Shown here one piece after another: positions 43,723-52,510 of a stretch of 64,000 nucleotides of DNA. Under the pieces are notes generated by a model. That model was not told the DNA's origin. It ran no database searches and saw nothing but the letters and a program-made list of their open reading frames with translations. The stretch spans positions 1-64,000 of the forward strand of contig NZ_KB903251.1 of assembly GCF_000379685.1 (NCBI RefSeq). The letters run 5' to 3'. The stretch is from Catelliglobosispora koreensis DSM 44566 (GTDB lineage: Bacteria; Actinomycetota; Actinomycetes; Mycobacteriales; Micromonosporaceae). Every line of letters begins with the position of its first letter. The stretch's first letter is position 1. Made by a program: the position numbers and the translations under genes.

Positions 43723-45691
43723 CCGCGGCTTGAAGGCGCGCGGCCTCGTCGAGGAACGCGCCACCAAGGTTGCCGCGCCCGGCGTCACGGTGCAGTTCGC
43801 CGAGCCGCCGGGCGCATTTGGCTTGAGCCTGCCGGTCGCCGATGCGCTCGAAGATGTCCAGTGCTTGGGTGAGCCGCACGATGGCGGACTCCACCGGCTC
43901 CAAATCGGACAGATGCGTGAGGCAATAGGCCTCGCCGTGGGCGTCTCCGATGGCTTCGAACTGCTTCATCGCCTCGGTCAGTTTGCCGTGTGCCGCTTCG
44001 GTTTCCCCTTGCCGCAGGAAGACGACGCCGAGAATCTGGGTCAGGTGGGCCAGCCGGTGCTCATCGCCGATCTCGGTCGCGATCGCCATGCCCTGCCGCA
44101 GAGCCTGCGCGGCTTCCGGCAGATCACCACGCGCGAGCAGGCTCTGCCCAAGCGAACCCTGAGCGAACGCTTGCCCGTGCAAGTCACCAGCCTGCACATA
44201 GGACGCCAGCACTTGACGAAAACAGCCGTACGCCTGGTCGATCTCGCCCCTGATCCGCAGGACGGTGCCCAGGCCGGCCAGGGCACCGGCTTCGCCGCAG
44301 TCGTTGCCCAATCTGGCGAACAGCAACCGGGAGCGGCCAAACGCCTCAGCCGCGGCCTCATAGTTGTCCCGGTAGACATGCAGCTGCCCGAGCCCACGCA
44401 ACGTGACGGCCTCGCCGAGCTGATCACCGGCCTGGCGGCACGCCTCCAAAGCCGTGTTGTGGGTGCGTTCCCAGCCCGAGGTGTGCCCACCGAGATCGCA
44501 CCAGGGGACGAGCGCGTGTGCCAGCTCCCAGGCGAAATCAGCCCGCCGCAACTCCGCGGCCGCCTCGACGGCACGCTCGATGGACGGCTGCTCCTCGGTG
44601 AACCAGGCGGTGGCGTCAGGCACGGACTCGGGCGTCGGCCAGCGCGGGGCCACCTTGACCCCGGGCCCAAAGACCTGAACTGGCAACGCTTTCACGGCCT
44701 GATCGGCCAAGTGCAGGTAGCCACCGAGCACCCGCAACAGCGGAGCGTCGCCGCTATCGCCGGGCAAGTCCGGGGCCAGTAGGTTCACCAGCGCGGGCAC
44801 CGCGAAGCGGTCATTTTCCGCCTCGCGCAACAGCCTCGCCGTCACCAGCGATCGCAGCACCGGTGCCGGGTCCCGGCAATCGGCCAGCGCCGCGGCGGTC
44901 CAGGCCGGAGCGGTGCCCAGGGCGAGACGGGCCAGCCCGCGCAGCACCACACCGGCCGCGCCGTCGAGCGGAGCCGCGTCGATGGGCTGCTCCACGAGCA
45001 GCTCGCGGTGCAAGCGCCGCAACGGTTCGCCCGGCTCGATGCCAAGCTCAGCGGCCAGGGTGCGGCGCGCATCGGCGTAGGCGGCCAGGGCCTCGGCTCG
45101 CTGCCCGGCCGCGGCCAGCGCCCGGACCAGCAAGAGCCATCCCTCTTCCCGCAAGGGATCATCGGCCACGAGGTCGCGCAGATCAGAAAGGACAAGGCGC
45201 GCACGATCCGTGTCGATCAGCTGGCGAGCCCGCGCCTGCCGGGCCGCGCGCCACTTCTCTTTCAAACCCGTGATGTGGGTACTCCATACGCCTGCGACAG
45301 GCAGATCCTCCAGCGGATCGCCGCGCCACAGGGCAACCGCTTCCTCCAGATCGGACAGAGCGTCGCTGGCGCACAGCTTCTCGAAGCGGCGCAGGTCGAG
45401 TTCATCGTCGCCGAGCACGAGCCGGTAGCCGCCGGAGCTGGTGTGAAGACGTTGTGACCCAAAGAGAGAACGCAGGCCACTGACGTAGGTCTGCACGTTG
45501 GCGACCGCTGACCTGGGCTGTCCCTTGGGCCACAGGATGTCGGCGAGCTGACCAGTGGAAACGACCCGGCCGTGGTGCAGGGCAAGGGTGCCAAGCAGCA
45601 GGCGCGGTTTGATGCCGCCGAGGCTGACCGCGTCTCCCTTTCGGATCAGCTCAAGCGGGCCTAATACCCGCAGTTCAAGCCCATCCGCCAT
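43709..45691 (-). CDS. SARP-family regulator with BTAD and TPR domains
   Basis: 660 residues from ATG 45691; the frame continues upstream but has no regulator sequence there. Residues 1-95 are an OmpR-like winged helix (LRVLGPLELIRKGDAVSLGGIKPRLLLGTLALHHGRVVS), 100-240 the BTAD helical domain (EPGEPLRRLHRELL), and about 430-640 TPR repeats (RGLGQLHVYRDNYEAAAEAFGRSR). The usual NB-ARC ATPase of AfsR-type proteins is not evident between them. SARPs activate antibiotic or other pathway genes; no biosynthetic cluster is adjacent, so its target here may be the divergent M23 peptidase or genes elsewhere. Confidence 0.9.
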   Translation of the reverse strand: MADGLELRVLGPLELIRKGDAVSLGGIKPRLLLGTLALHHGRVVSTGQLADILWPKGQPRSAVANVQTYVSGLRSLFGSQRLHTSSGGYRLVLGDDELDLRRFEKLCASDALSDLEEAVALWRGDPLEDLPVAGVWSTHITGLKEKWRAARQARARQLIDTDRARLVLSDLRDLVADDPLREEGWLLLVRALAAAGQRAEALAAYADARRTLAAELGIEPGEPLRRLHRELLVEQPIDAAPLDGAAGVVLRGLARLALGTAPAWTAAALADCRDPAPVLRSLVTARLLREAENDRFAVPALVNLLAPDLPGDSGDAPLLRVLGGYLHLADQAVKALPVQVFGPGVKVAPRWPTPESVPDATAWFTEEQPSIERAVEAAAELRRADFAWELAHALVPWCDLGGHTSGWERTHNTALEACRQAGDQLGEAVTLRGLGQLHVYRDNYEAAAEAFGRSRLLFARLGNDCGEAGALAGLGTVLRIRGEIDQAYGCFRQVLASYVQAGDLHGQAFAQGSLGQSLLARGDLPEAAQALRQGMAIATEIGDEHRLAHLTQILGVVFLRQGETEAAHGKLTEAMKQFEAIGDAHGEAYCLTHLSDLEPVESAIVRLTQALDIFERIGDRQAQAKCARRLGELHRDAGRGNLGGAFLDEAARLQAAVTPW

Positions 45692-45806
45692 ACCGGTCAG
45701 CCTAGGCGGTTGTAGCCCGTTTGTAGAGAACGTGAAGCTGAATAGCTGACTCTGACGCGTGCCGCGTAGCAACAAATTCTTCACAACCCTTCGAAGGGAC
45801 ATCCGT

Positions 45807-46673
45807 ATGCGACTATCCCTCCTGCGTGCGACGGCTATCGTGGCTATGGCGTTCGCGGGGACGACCCTCGTGGCCGCACCGGCATCAGCGGCGCCAGCCT
45901 TCCAGCTCCCCTTCCCCTGCGGGCAGACCTGGAACGGAAACAGCACCAACAGCAGTGCCCATGTCTCGTGGGAGATCGACTTCAACCGCGGGTCAACAGC
46001 GACGGCCGATCTCGGCGATACGGTCGTGGCCGCCGCTGCCGGAACCATTGAGGTATCCGCACATCAGGGATCGGTCAACGGATACGGCAACCTGATCGTC
46101 ATCAACCACGGTGGCGGGTACTACACCTATTACGCGCACCTGAACAAGCGCGCGGTCTCGGCTGGCCAGTCGGTGCTGCGCGGCCAGGCGATCGGATCGC
46201 TTGGCAACACAAGCAGGCCGGGCAACGGCATCTCACCGCACCTGCACTACGAGGTTCGTTACCCGACCCGTTCGCAGTCGGACATCATTAAGGCGGTGTT
46301 CAACGGCTCGACGTTTGGTTACGGCTCTGCGAACGTCACCAGCCGCAACTGCGCGACCTCTTACGACCCCGCCGCCGAGTGTGGCGCGGGCTTCGAGATG
46401 ACCGACTCGGTCAAGCTCGGCTCGGCTGGCACGGTGAACCTGCTGTGGAAGGGCTCGACGAGCCAGAACTGCGCCATCACCCTGAAGATGGCCAGCGTCG
46501 GCACGCCGACGGCGACCTCGGCTTTCCTTGAGCCACAAGGTTCGTCGCGAACTACCGACTCGGGCAGCTTCTCCTACTATGCCGGCCCGGTTATCCGTAC
46601 CGCACCGAGCTGTGTGAAGTGGGGCGGCAGCGCCGGCGGTGTCTCGTACACCTCACCATTCGAACACTGCTAA
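45807..46673 (+). CDS. Secreted M23 peptidase (LytM-like)
   Basis: 288 residues from ATG 45807 (GAAGGGA 8 bases upstream). Signal peptide to about residue 29 (ASAAPAFQ). LytM domain at about 30-165: His/Asp zinc ligands in SAHVSWEIDFNRG, the VINHGGGYYTYYAHL strand and the HLHYE motif. The C-terminal 110 residues form an extra beta domain with four Cys. It would cleave peptidoglycan cross-bridges. It is divergent from the SARP gene, 115 bases apart. Confidence 0.92.
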   Translation: MRLSLLRATAIVAMAFAGTTLVAAPASAAPAFQLPFPCGQTWNGNSTNSSAHVSWEIDFNRGSTATADLGDTVVAAAAGTIEVSAHQGSVNGYGNLIVINHGGGYYTYYAHLNKRAVSAGQSVLRGQAIGSLGNTSRPGNGISPHLHYEVRYPTRSQSDIIKAVFNGSTFGYGSANVTSRNCATSYDPAAECGAGFEMTDSVKLGSAGTVNLLWKGSTSQNCAITLKMASVGTPTATSAFLEPQGSSRTTDSGSFSYYAGPVIRTAPSCVKWGGSAGGVSYTSPFEHC

Positions 46674-46687
46674 ATCCCCCAACGGGA

Positions 46688-46720
46688 CGCCCACTCCGGC
46701 TGGACAGGACGGGGTGGGCG
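46688..46720 (+). terminator. Terminator of the M23 peptidase gene
   Basis: 10-base stem with one G-U pair (CGCCCACTCC at 46688-46697, GGGGTGGGCG at 46711-46720) followed by TTCTATCGTT, a partly U-rich tail. Confidence 0.7.
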
Positions 46721-46737
46721 TTCTATCGTTCCGTCTG

Positions 46738-47298
46738 ATGGAACGCATTGCTGCAATTCTGGAACGTGCACGGATCGTCCCGGTCATCCGCACTGCCGAC
46801 GCCGACAGTGCCTACGTGGCCGCCGCAGGCTTACTCCACTCTGGACTGTCCGTCGTGGAACTGACCGCGACCACGCCGGGCTGGCCCTCGGTGCTACGGA
46901 AACTGCGAGCCGAGTTCCCTGATGCTGTGCTGGGCGCCGGAACGATCGTCACTGCGGCCGACGCGCGCGAGGCCACCGCGAGCGGGGCGGCCTTCCTGGT
47001 GAGCCCGTTCCCCGCTCCCGAAGTGCGTGCTGTGGCTGAGATCCCGTTCCTGGAAGGCGGTTTCACGCCAGGCGAGATCGCCTCCGCTTGTGCGCACGGT
47101 GTCGCCAAGCTCTTTCCCGCCTCCGCGCTCGGCCCGGCCTATCTCAAGTCCCTCCTCGCCGTGCTGCCCGGTGCCCGCGTGATGCCCACAGGCGGCATCA
47201 AACCAGCCGACGCCGCGCAATGGCTCGCCGCTGGCGCTATCGCCGTTGGTATCGGCAGTGACCTCGCCCAGATTCCGGTGGTGCTCCGTGACTTATGA
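46738..47298 (+). CDS. eda: 2-keto-3-deoxy-6-phosphogluconate (KDPG/KHG-type) aldolase
   Basis: 186 residues from ATG 46738, a little shorter than usual (about 205). Class I aldolase: VVELTATTPGW carries the general-base Glu, GAGTIVTAADA, and the Schiff-base Lys is in HGVAKLFPAS; PTGGIKPADAAQWLAAGAIAVGIGS ends the barrel. The Arg that normally follows the Glu in E. coli Eda is Thr here, as in some sugar-acid aldolases, so the substrate may be a related 2-keto-3-deoxy acid. It makes pyruvate plus glyceraldehyde-3-phosphate (or analogue). It overlaps the kinase gene by 11 bases. Confidence 0.88.
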   Translation: MERIAAILERARIVPVIRTADADSAYVAAAGLLHSGLSVVELTATTPGWPSVLRKLRAEFPDAVLGAGTIVTAADAREATASGAAFLVSPFPAPEVRAVAEIPFLEGGFTPGEIASACAHGVAKLFPASALGPAYLKSLLAVLPGARVMPTGGIKPADAAQWLAAGAIAVGIGSDLAQIPVVLRDL

Positions 47299-48238
47299 CG
47301 TTGTCGTGATCGGGGAACCGTTGCTGGAGTTCTCCGCTGACGGGCCGCTGACTTCGGCAGGCACCTTCACGCTTTCCTTCTCTGGCGACGCCCTCAACGC
47401 CGCCGTCGCCGCGGCCGCTGCCGGGGCACACGTGGCTCTGCTAACACGCCTTGGCGGCGACGAACTATCCGATCGTCTCATCGGATTCCTTGCCACGGCA
47501 GGTGTTGACACCTGCCTCATCGTGCGCGACCCCGGCCAAACCGGTGCCTATGTCTTAGGGGCAGACCCAGGGGGTACTAGGGAATTCGCCTACCTGCGCG
47601 CCGGCTCCGCCGCGACCCGCCTGCAACCGTCTGATGTGGACGCAGCCGGTGTCGTGAACGCCCGCTCGGTCTTGCTCAGCGGCATCACCGCCGCGCTGTC
47701 CGCATCATGCGCGGCAACGGTTCTGCACTCGGCAAAACTTGTGCACTCGGCCGGCGGGACAGTCGTCTACGACCCGAATTTCCGCCCCCGCTTGACTTCC
47801 GCTTCGGCGGCGCGTGCCTTCTTCGGCACCATCGCACCGCATCTGTCCGTCGCGCTGCCTTCCTCGCCTGGCGACACGGCCCCGCTGTTCGGCGTCACCG
47901 ATCCCGTGGCGGCAGCACGGCACTGCCATGACGCGGGCACGCCGGTCGCTGTCGTCACCTGTGGCACCGATGGCTTGCTGCTGTCCACCGCGGACGGTCA
48001 CACCGCGCTGCCGGTCATCCCGGCGCCAGCCGTCATCGACTCCACCGGGGCGGGGGACTGCTTCGCTGGTACCCTCACGGCTCGGCTAGCCCTAGGCGAC
48101 ACCCTCCCGGAAGCAGCCGGCGTAGCGATGGCAGCCGCCTCGCTCTCGCTCGGCGGCCAAGGCGGCACGGGCTTTATCCCTTCCCTGACCCAGTCTCGTG
48201 CCCACCTAGAGCGGCGGACACTTCCTGCGCGGTCTTGA
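47288..48238 (+). CDS. PfkB-family sugar kinase, probably 2-keto-3-deoxygluconate kinase
   Basis: 316 residues, GTG 47288. PfkB fold: N-terminal VIGEPLLEFSADGPL, SFSGDALNAAVAAAAAGAHVALLTRLGGDELSD (substrate/lid), VVYDPNFRPRL, and the catalytic STGAGDCFAGTLTARL. Coupled to an aldolase of the KDPG type, it most likely phosphorylates 2-keto-3-deoxygluconate, feeding the next step. The 3' end overlaps the convergent IclR gene by 65 bases, which is unusually long. Confidence 0.88.
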   Translation: MTYDVVVIGEPLLEFSADGPLTSAGTFTLSFSGDALNAAVAAAAAGAHVALLTRLGGDELSDRLIGFLATAGVDTCLIVRDPGQTGAYVLGADPGGTREFAYLRAGSAATRLQPSDVDAAGVVNARSVLLSGITAALSASCAATVLHSAKLVHSAGGTVVYDPNFRPRLTSASAARAFFGTIAPHLSVALPSSPGDTAPLFGVTDPVAAARHCHDAGTPVAVVTCGTDGLLLSTADGHTALPVIPAPAVIDSTGAGDCFAGTLTARLALGDTLPEAAGVAMAAASLSLGGQGGTGFIPSLTQSRAHLERRTLPARS

Positions 48239-48950
48239 CGACCAGCGGGCCGAGGGCTTGGGCGTCCTTTAAGGATAGTTCGTGCGCGAGCGTGGAAACG
48301 CTTATGGCGCCAAGGATCTGTCCGTGGTGCCCGGTCACGGCGGCGCCGACGCAGCGCAGACCGGGCTCGTTTTCCTCGTCATCGATCGCGAAGCCGGCCT
48401 GGCGCACGGCGGTCAAGTGGGCGAGCAAAGCCGACGATGAGGTGAGCGTGGACGGCGTGCGGGAGGCGAGCCCCGCGCGGGCGCAGATGCCGGTGACCTC
48501 ATCGTCGGCCAGGGTCGCGAGGATGGCCTTGCCGATGGCGGTGCTGTGCAGCGGCAGGCTTTGGCCAATGCGTGAAGTCATCTGATAAGGCCTGTGCCCG
48601 GACAGCTTCTCGACATAAACCGCCTCATCGCCGTTGCGCAGCGCGAAATGAACCGTGTGACCGGTGTGGTCGCGCAGCGCGCGCAGGGCGGGATCGGCTT
48701 GCCGGGCCGGGTCAAAGCGGTGCATCACCTTGCCGGCCAGCGTGAGAATGCGCGGACCGGGCAGGTAGCCCCCGATGCCATCCGGCACCGCGAACCCATA
48801 TCCGGTAAGGGATTGCAGGATGCGGTGGACGGTCGACTTCGGCAGCCCGGTCTTCGCCGCTAAATCGGTGATGCGCTCGTGCTCTGACAGTGCTTCCAGC
48901 ACGGTAAGCGCCTTTTCAATGGCGTTACCCGAGCCGGAACTGGCAGTCAT
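48174..48950 (-). CDS. IclR-family regulator
   Basis: 258 residues. N-terminal winged helix: RITDLAAKTGLPKSTVHRILQSLTGYGF. C-terminal IclR effector domain about 75-250 (VHFALRNGDEAVYVEKL, LPLHSTAIGKAILA). KdgR-type IclR proteins control KDG/KDPG genes, so it may regulate the convergent aldolase/kinase pair. It is also 20 bases downstream of murQ on the same strand and may be read on that transcript. Confidence 0.92.
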   Translation of the reverse strand: MTASSGSGNAIEKALTVLEALSEHERITDLAAKTGLPKSTVHRILQSLTGYGFAVPDGIGGYLPGPRILTLAGKVMHRFDPARQADPALRALRDHTGHTVHFALRNGDEAVYVEKLSGHRPYQMTSRIGQSLPLHSTAIGKAILATLADDEVTGICARAGLASRTPSTLTSSSALLAHLTAVRQAGFAIDDEENEPGLRCVGAAVTGHHGQILGAISVSTLAHELSLKDAQALGPLVVKTAQEVSAALGGHETGSGKG

Positions 48951-48970
48951 GGCGCCAGCTTAGCGCCGGT

Positions 48971-49870
48971 TCAGCTTAATCGCCGCACAGCGTCAGCCAC
49001 CATGCCCTGGCTCGCGACCAGAGCCGACCGCGCGGTCGCCGCGTCGACGGAGGACAGCAGCATGACCAAGGCCACCGGCAGTTCCTCGTCGGCTTGAGCG
49101 ATCGCGGCCTGTGCCGTTTCGGCCGGCAGCCCCGTCGCGCTGACGAGCGTGCGCACGGCTCGCTGGCGCAGCTTGGCGTTGGTCGGCACCGCGCACACCA
49201 TCAGGTTGGACCACGTCCGTCCAATGCGGACCATAACTGCGGTCGAAAACGTTGTCAGCACTAGTTTTGCCGCCGTGCCGGCCTTCATCCGGGTCGAGCC
49301 AGTGATCACTTCCGGCCCGGTTTCGACAGCGATCGCGATATCCGAGAACTCATGCAGCGGAGCTTGCGGGTTCGAGGAAATGAGCGCTGTTGTCGCTCCC
49401 ACGGAGCGGGCGTGTTTGAGAGCGCCAGCCACATAAGGGGTCGCGCCGGAAGCCGCTACGCCTATGACGAGGTCGTTCGCCGTGACATCTCGCGCATCGC
49501 GCGCACCGGCCTCAGCGTCATCTTCGGCCTGCTCGACCGCGTTCCACAACGCCTCCAGGCCACCCGCGACGTGCGCGACAACCTGATCTGAGGCGAGGCT
49601 GAACGTCGGGCGCAGCTCGGCGGCATCGGCGAACGCGGCCCGGCCTGACGTGCCCGCGCCGAAGTAGTGGATGCGCCCTCCCGAGCGCAGCGCTCGTACT
49701 CCGGCGTGGACGGCCAGTTCGATCTGCGGCAGTACCTTCGAGACCGCTAAGGGGACGGTCTGGTCCTCCTGGTTGATCAGTCGCAGTACGTCGGATAAAG
49801 GTAAGGAATCCAAATCCATCGAGGCGGGATTACGGTCCTCAGTTGGTACGGCGGCTACGTGCACGTTCAC
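48971..49870 (-). CDS. murQ: N-acetylmuramic acid 6-phosphate etherase
   Basis: 299 residues with GTG 49870 as start; the upstream frame is the regulator's shadow. SIS-domain etherase signatures: IHYFGAGTSGRAAFADAAELRPTF with the Glu at the acid/base position, EQAEDDAEAGARDA with the second Glu, VIGVAASGATPYVAGAL, and the PS-type signature ITGSTRMKAGTAAKLVLTTFST. It splits MurNAc-6-phosphate into GlcNAc-6-phosphate and D-lactate. It is downstream of the RpiR gene, overlapping its end by 32 bases, and in one direction with the CUT1 importer genes. Confidence 0.94.
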   Translation of the reverse strand: MNVHVAAVPTEDRNPASMDLDSLPLSDVLRLINQEDQTVPLAVSKVLPQIELAVHAGVRALRSGGRIHYFGAGTSGRAAFADAAELRPTFSLASDQVVAHVAGGLEALWNAVEQAEDDAEAGARDARDVTANDLVIGVAASGATPYVAGALKHARSVGATTALISSNPQAPLHEFSDIAIAVETGPEVITGSTRMKAGTAAKLVLTTFSTAVMVRIGRTWSNLMVCAVPTNAKLRQRAVRTLVSATGLPAETAQAAIAQADEELPVALVMLLSSVDAATARSALVASQGMVADAVRRLS

Positions 49871-50762
49871 CTGTCCTCGAGGAGACTGCCTGATGGACTT
49901 GCTCAAACGCCGCCCACGTCTGCTCACCTCGATGCTGGGCCAGCGCGACGAACAAGCAGTCCGTGACATACAGCTGGGCAATGCGGCTGACGGTGGCACC
50001 GGTCCGGAAGAGCACGTCTTCCTGGCCAGCGCTGGCGAGCACAATGTCCACTTGGGAAGCGAGTGGGGAGTGGGGGTAGTTCGTGACCGCGATGGTCTTC
50101 GCGCCGCGTTCCGCCGCGACACGCATCGGGTCGAGCACCTCGGTCGTGCGCCCGGAGTGGGAAACCCCGATCGCGACGTCGCCCTCGCCCAGATGCGCGG
50201 CAGAGGCGATAGAACGGTGCACGTCTGAGTACGCGACCGCGATCAGCCCGAGATGGGACAGCTTGTGGTGCAAGTCGGCGACCACGACGTCGGAGGAGCC
50301 AACGCCGTAGATGTCGACTTTGCGGGCCGTGGCAAGAACCTCCACGGCACCGGCAAGGGCACTGATGTCGAAGGTCTCCAGGGTGTCCTGGATGGCCTGC
50401 TGTGACGCGATGGCGATTTTGCGGGTTATCGCGGGCAGCGGGTCATCCGCCGCGATCTCGGCCTCGGCCCCGATCGGGAGCTGGCGGCCCGCCGCCTCCT
50501 GCTTGTATCCGGCGACGGCCAGCAGCAACCGCAGTTCCTGGTACCCGTTGAGCCCGATGCTGCGGCAGAAGCGGGTGACAGTAGTGGCGGAGGTGCCTGC
50601 CCTGCGAGCCAGTTCCGAGATCCCCACCCGGGCGATCTCAGCGGGCTGGTCGAGGACGAGGCGCCCAACGGCCCGCTCGGATTCGGCCAGCGTCGGCAGG
50701 AGCCCGCGCAGGCGGACGAGCAGGGTTTCGGCGCTGCTTTCGGCAGTGGTTTCGGTCGTCAT
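49839..50762 (-). CDS. RpiR-family SIS-domain regulator (MurR-like)
   Basis: 307 residues; TAGGAGATAAACG precedes the ATG. N-terminal helix-turn-helix: IARVGISELARRAGTSATTVTRFCRSIGLNGY. C-terminal SIS domain about 120-290 (VDIYGVGSSDVVVADLHHKL, IGVSHSGRTTEVL). The SIS domain should sense a sugar phosphate, likely MurNAc-6-phosphate as in E. coli MurR, and control this operon. It sits between the importer and murQ on the same strand. Confidence 0.92.
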   Translation of the reverse strand: MTTETTAESSAETLLVRLRGLLPTLAESERAVGRLVLDQPAEIARVGISELARRAGTSATTVTRFCRSIGLNGYQELRLLLAVAGYKQEAAGRQLPIGAEAEIAADDPLPAITRKIAIASQQAIQDTLETFDISALAGAVEVLATARKVDIYGVGSSDVVVADLHHKLSHLGLIAVAYSDVHRSIASAAHLGEGDVAIGVSHSGRTTEVLDPMRVAAERGAKTIAVTNYPHSPLASQVDIVLASAGQEDVLFRTGATVSRIAQLYVTDCLFVALAQHRGEQTWAAFEQVHQAVSSRTGERARSRRTN

Positions 50763-50772
50763 CGTTTATCTC

Positions 50773-51603
50773 CTACTTCAACTGGCCCGCGGTAAGTCCG
50801 GATTGGACCTGACGCTGGAAGACGGCGTAAACGATAAGCACCGGAAGCATGGCCAGGGTCAGGCCGGCGAACAGCCGTGAATAGTCACCCCGGTAGCCTT
50901 CGCTAATCGCTAGCGCCGCCAGCCCTTGTGCCAGCGTGTATTTGTCTTCGTCGCTGCTGACCAGGACTACCGGAATGATGTACTGGTTCCACTGGCCGAG
51001 CAGGTTGAAGATTCCGACGCTGATGAGGCCAGGTTTGGCCATCGGCAGCATGACCCGGAAGAAGAGCCGGAACGGCCCTGCCCCGTCGATCATCGCCGCC
51101 TCCGCTACTTGTGTCGGCAAAGTGCGGAAAAAGGCGGATAAGAAGAACACGGTGAACGGCAGCGAATACGCCGTGTAGACCAGCATTAGCCCAGGCAGCG
51201 AGTTCAGCAGGCCGAGCTGGCGCACAACGAGGAACAGCGGCACCAGAGCCAAGAAGACGGGGAACATCATCCCACCGACGAACAGGTAGTAGATGAAACG
51301 GTTACCCCAGAAGTCGTACCTGGCGAGGGCGTATGCCGCCGTGGCGCCGAGGAACATCGTCAAGGTCAGTGACACCGACAGCACGATGACGCTGTTGAGG
51401 AAGTATTCGCCGATGCTCGCGTGCGTCCACGCGCGGGCGAAGTTGCCAAAGCGCAGTGCGCCGGGCAGCCCCCACGGGTCGCTCAGGATCTCGTTGTCGT
51501 CCTTGAACGCGCTGGCGATGACCCACAGCAGGGGCAACGCCGTCATTAGGCCCCAAATGACCAGGAAGCCCTGGGAGAAAGGGTTGTGCAGCTTGAACTT
51601 CAT
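50773..51603 (-). CDS. CUT1 sugar ABC permease (MalG type)
   Basis: 276 residues with six helices. The EAA loop EAAMIDGAGPFRLFFRVMLPMAKPGL is the ATPase contact site. It starts 4 bases inside the upstream permease stop and ends 11 bases before the RpiR gene. With the gene at 51600 it forms the channel for the binding protein at 52511. No ATPase gene is in the operon. Confidence 0.93.
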   Translation of the reverse strand: MKFKLHNPFSQGFLVIWGLMTALPLLWVIASAFKDDNEILSDPWGLPGALRFGNFARAWTHASIGEYFLNSVIVLSVSLTLTMFLGATAAYALARYDFWGNRFIYYLFVGGMMFPVFLALVPLFLVVRQLGLLNSLPGLMLVYTAYSLPFTVFFLSAFFRTLPTQVAEAAMIDGAGPFRLFFRVMLPMAKPGLISVGIFNLLGQWNQYIIPVVLVSSDEDKYTLAQGLAALAISEGYRGDYSRLFAGLTLAMLPVLIVYAVFQRQVQSGLTAGQLK

Positions 51604-52508
51604 GCCAGCTCAATCCTTTCCCGCTTGGTAAGGCGAAGGGCCACCAAGGTGACCGACAGCGTGAAGAAGAACAGGACCACACCCATGGCCGAGGCCATGC
51701 CGAAGCGGCTGTCGGTGAACGCGGTGTCATACATGCGCTGGCCCGCCACGTCGGTGGAGAAGTTGGGACCGCCGCGGGTCATGATCTGCACGATGGCGAA
51801 TCCGTCCAGGGCGATCACCGCCAGGTAAACCCAGGCGACCTGAACCGTGTCCCACACCAGCGGCAGCGTGATGCGAAACAGGGTGGTCCAGCGGGACGTG
51901 CCGTCGAGGGCGGCAGCTTCGTAGATGTCGCGTGGAATCGACGACATCGCCGCTCCAAACAGGACAACGTAGAAGCCGACGTTCGCCCAGACCATCACCG
52001 CGAGCACCAGCCAGAACGCCATGTCGGGGTTGCCGAGGTTGTCGCCGGCGAAACTGTCGAGCCCGACAGCCCGCAGGCCACTGTTCAGGATGCCGCTGCG
52101 CGGGTTGTAGATTTCTTTCCACAGCACGCCAATCACGGCGACTGACAGCACCTGCGGCACGAAGTAGATGATTTTGTAGAAGCCAGAACCGCGCAGGCCA
52201 CTGACCGCTCGCTTCGAGGTGCCGCCGACGTTGAGCAGCGAGGCCAGGAACAGACCGAGCAGGATCGTGATGGCTGGCAACAGCACGAGCAGCAAAGCGT
52301 TGTGCCACAGGGCATTGCGGAAGTACTCGTCTTTGAACAGTGCGACGAAGTTGTCCAGCCCAACGAACTTGTAGCGGTTGGACAGCCCGCTGGCGTCGGT
52401 CATCGCGATCAGGAAGGCCTGCGCGTAAGGCGCGAGGACAAAGACCCCATACAGCCCGAGTGCTGGCAGCAAGAATGCTGCCAGCAACGGGTATTTGCCG
52501 TGTTTCAC
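51600..52508 (-). CDS. CUT1 sugar ABC permease (MalF type)
   Basis: 302 residues from GTG 52508, two bases after the binding-protein stop. Six helices, first near LLAAFLLPALGLYGVFVLAP, and the EAA loop EAAALDGTSRWTTLFRITLP. The longer frame upstream overlaps the binding-protein gene and is not expected to be used. Forms a heterodimer with the MalG-type partner. Confidence 0.92.
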   Translation of the reverse strand: MKHGKYPLLAAFLLPALGLYGVFVLAPYAQAFLIAMTDASGLSNRYKFVGLDNFVALFKDEYFRNALWHNALLLVLLPAITILLGLFLASLLNVGGTSKRAVSGLRGSGFYKIIYFVPQVLSVAVIGVLWKEIYNPRSGILNSGLRAVGLDSFAGDNLGNPDMAFWLVLAVMVWANVGFYVVLFGAAMSSIPRDIYEAAALDGTSRWTTLFRITLPLVWDTVQVAWVYLAVIALDGFAIVQIMTRGGPNFSTDVAGQRMYDTAFTDSRFGMASAMGVVLFFFTLSVTLVALRLTKRERIELA

Positions 52509-52510
52509 GG

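Noticed and set aside
43595-44782. 395-codon plus-strand frame opposite the SARP gene
   Set aside because: It begins inside the amidase gene and runs antisense through the TPR region; no recognisable domain.
50311-50880. Possible DasR or CebR boxes controlling the sugar genes
   Set aside because: I looked for TGGTCTAGACCA and TGGGAGCGCTCCCA type sites near all sugar genes and saw no convincing match.
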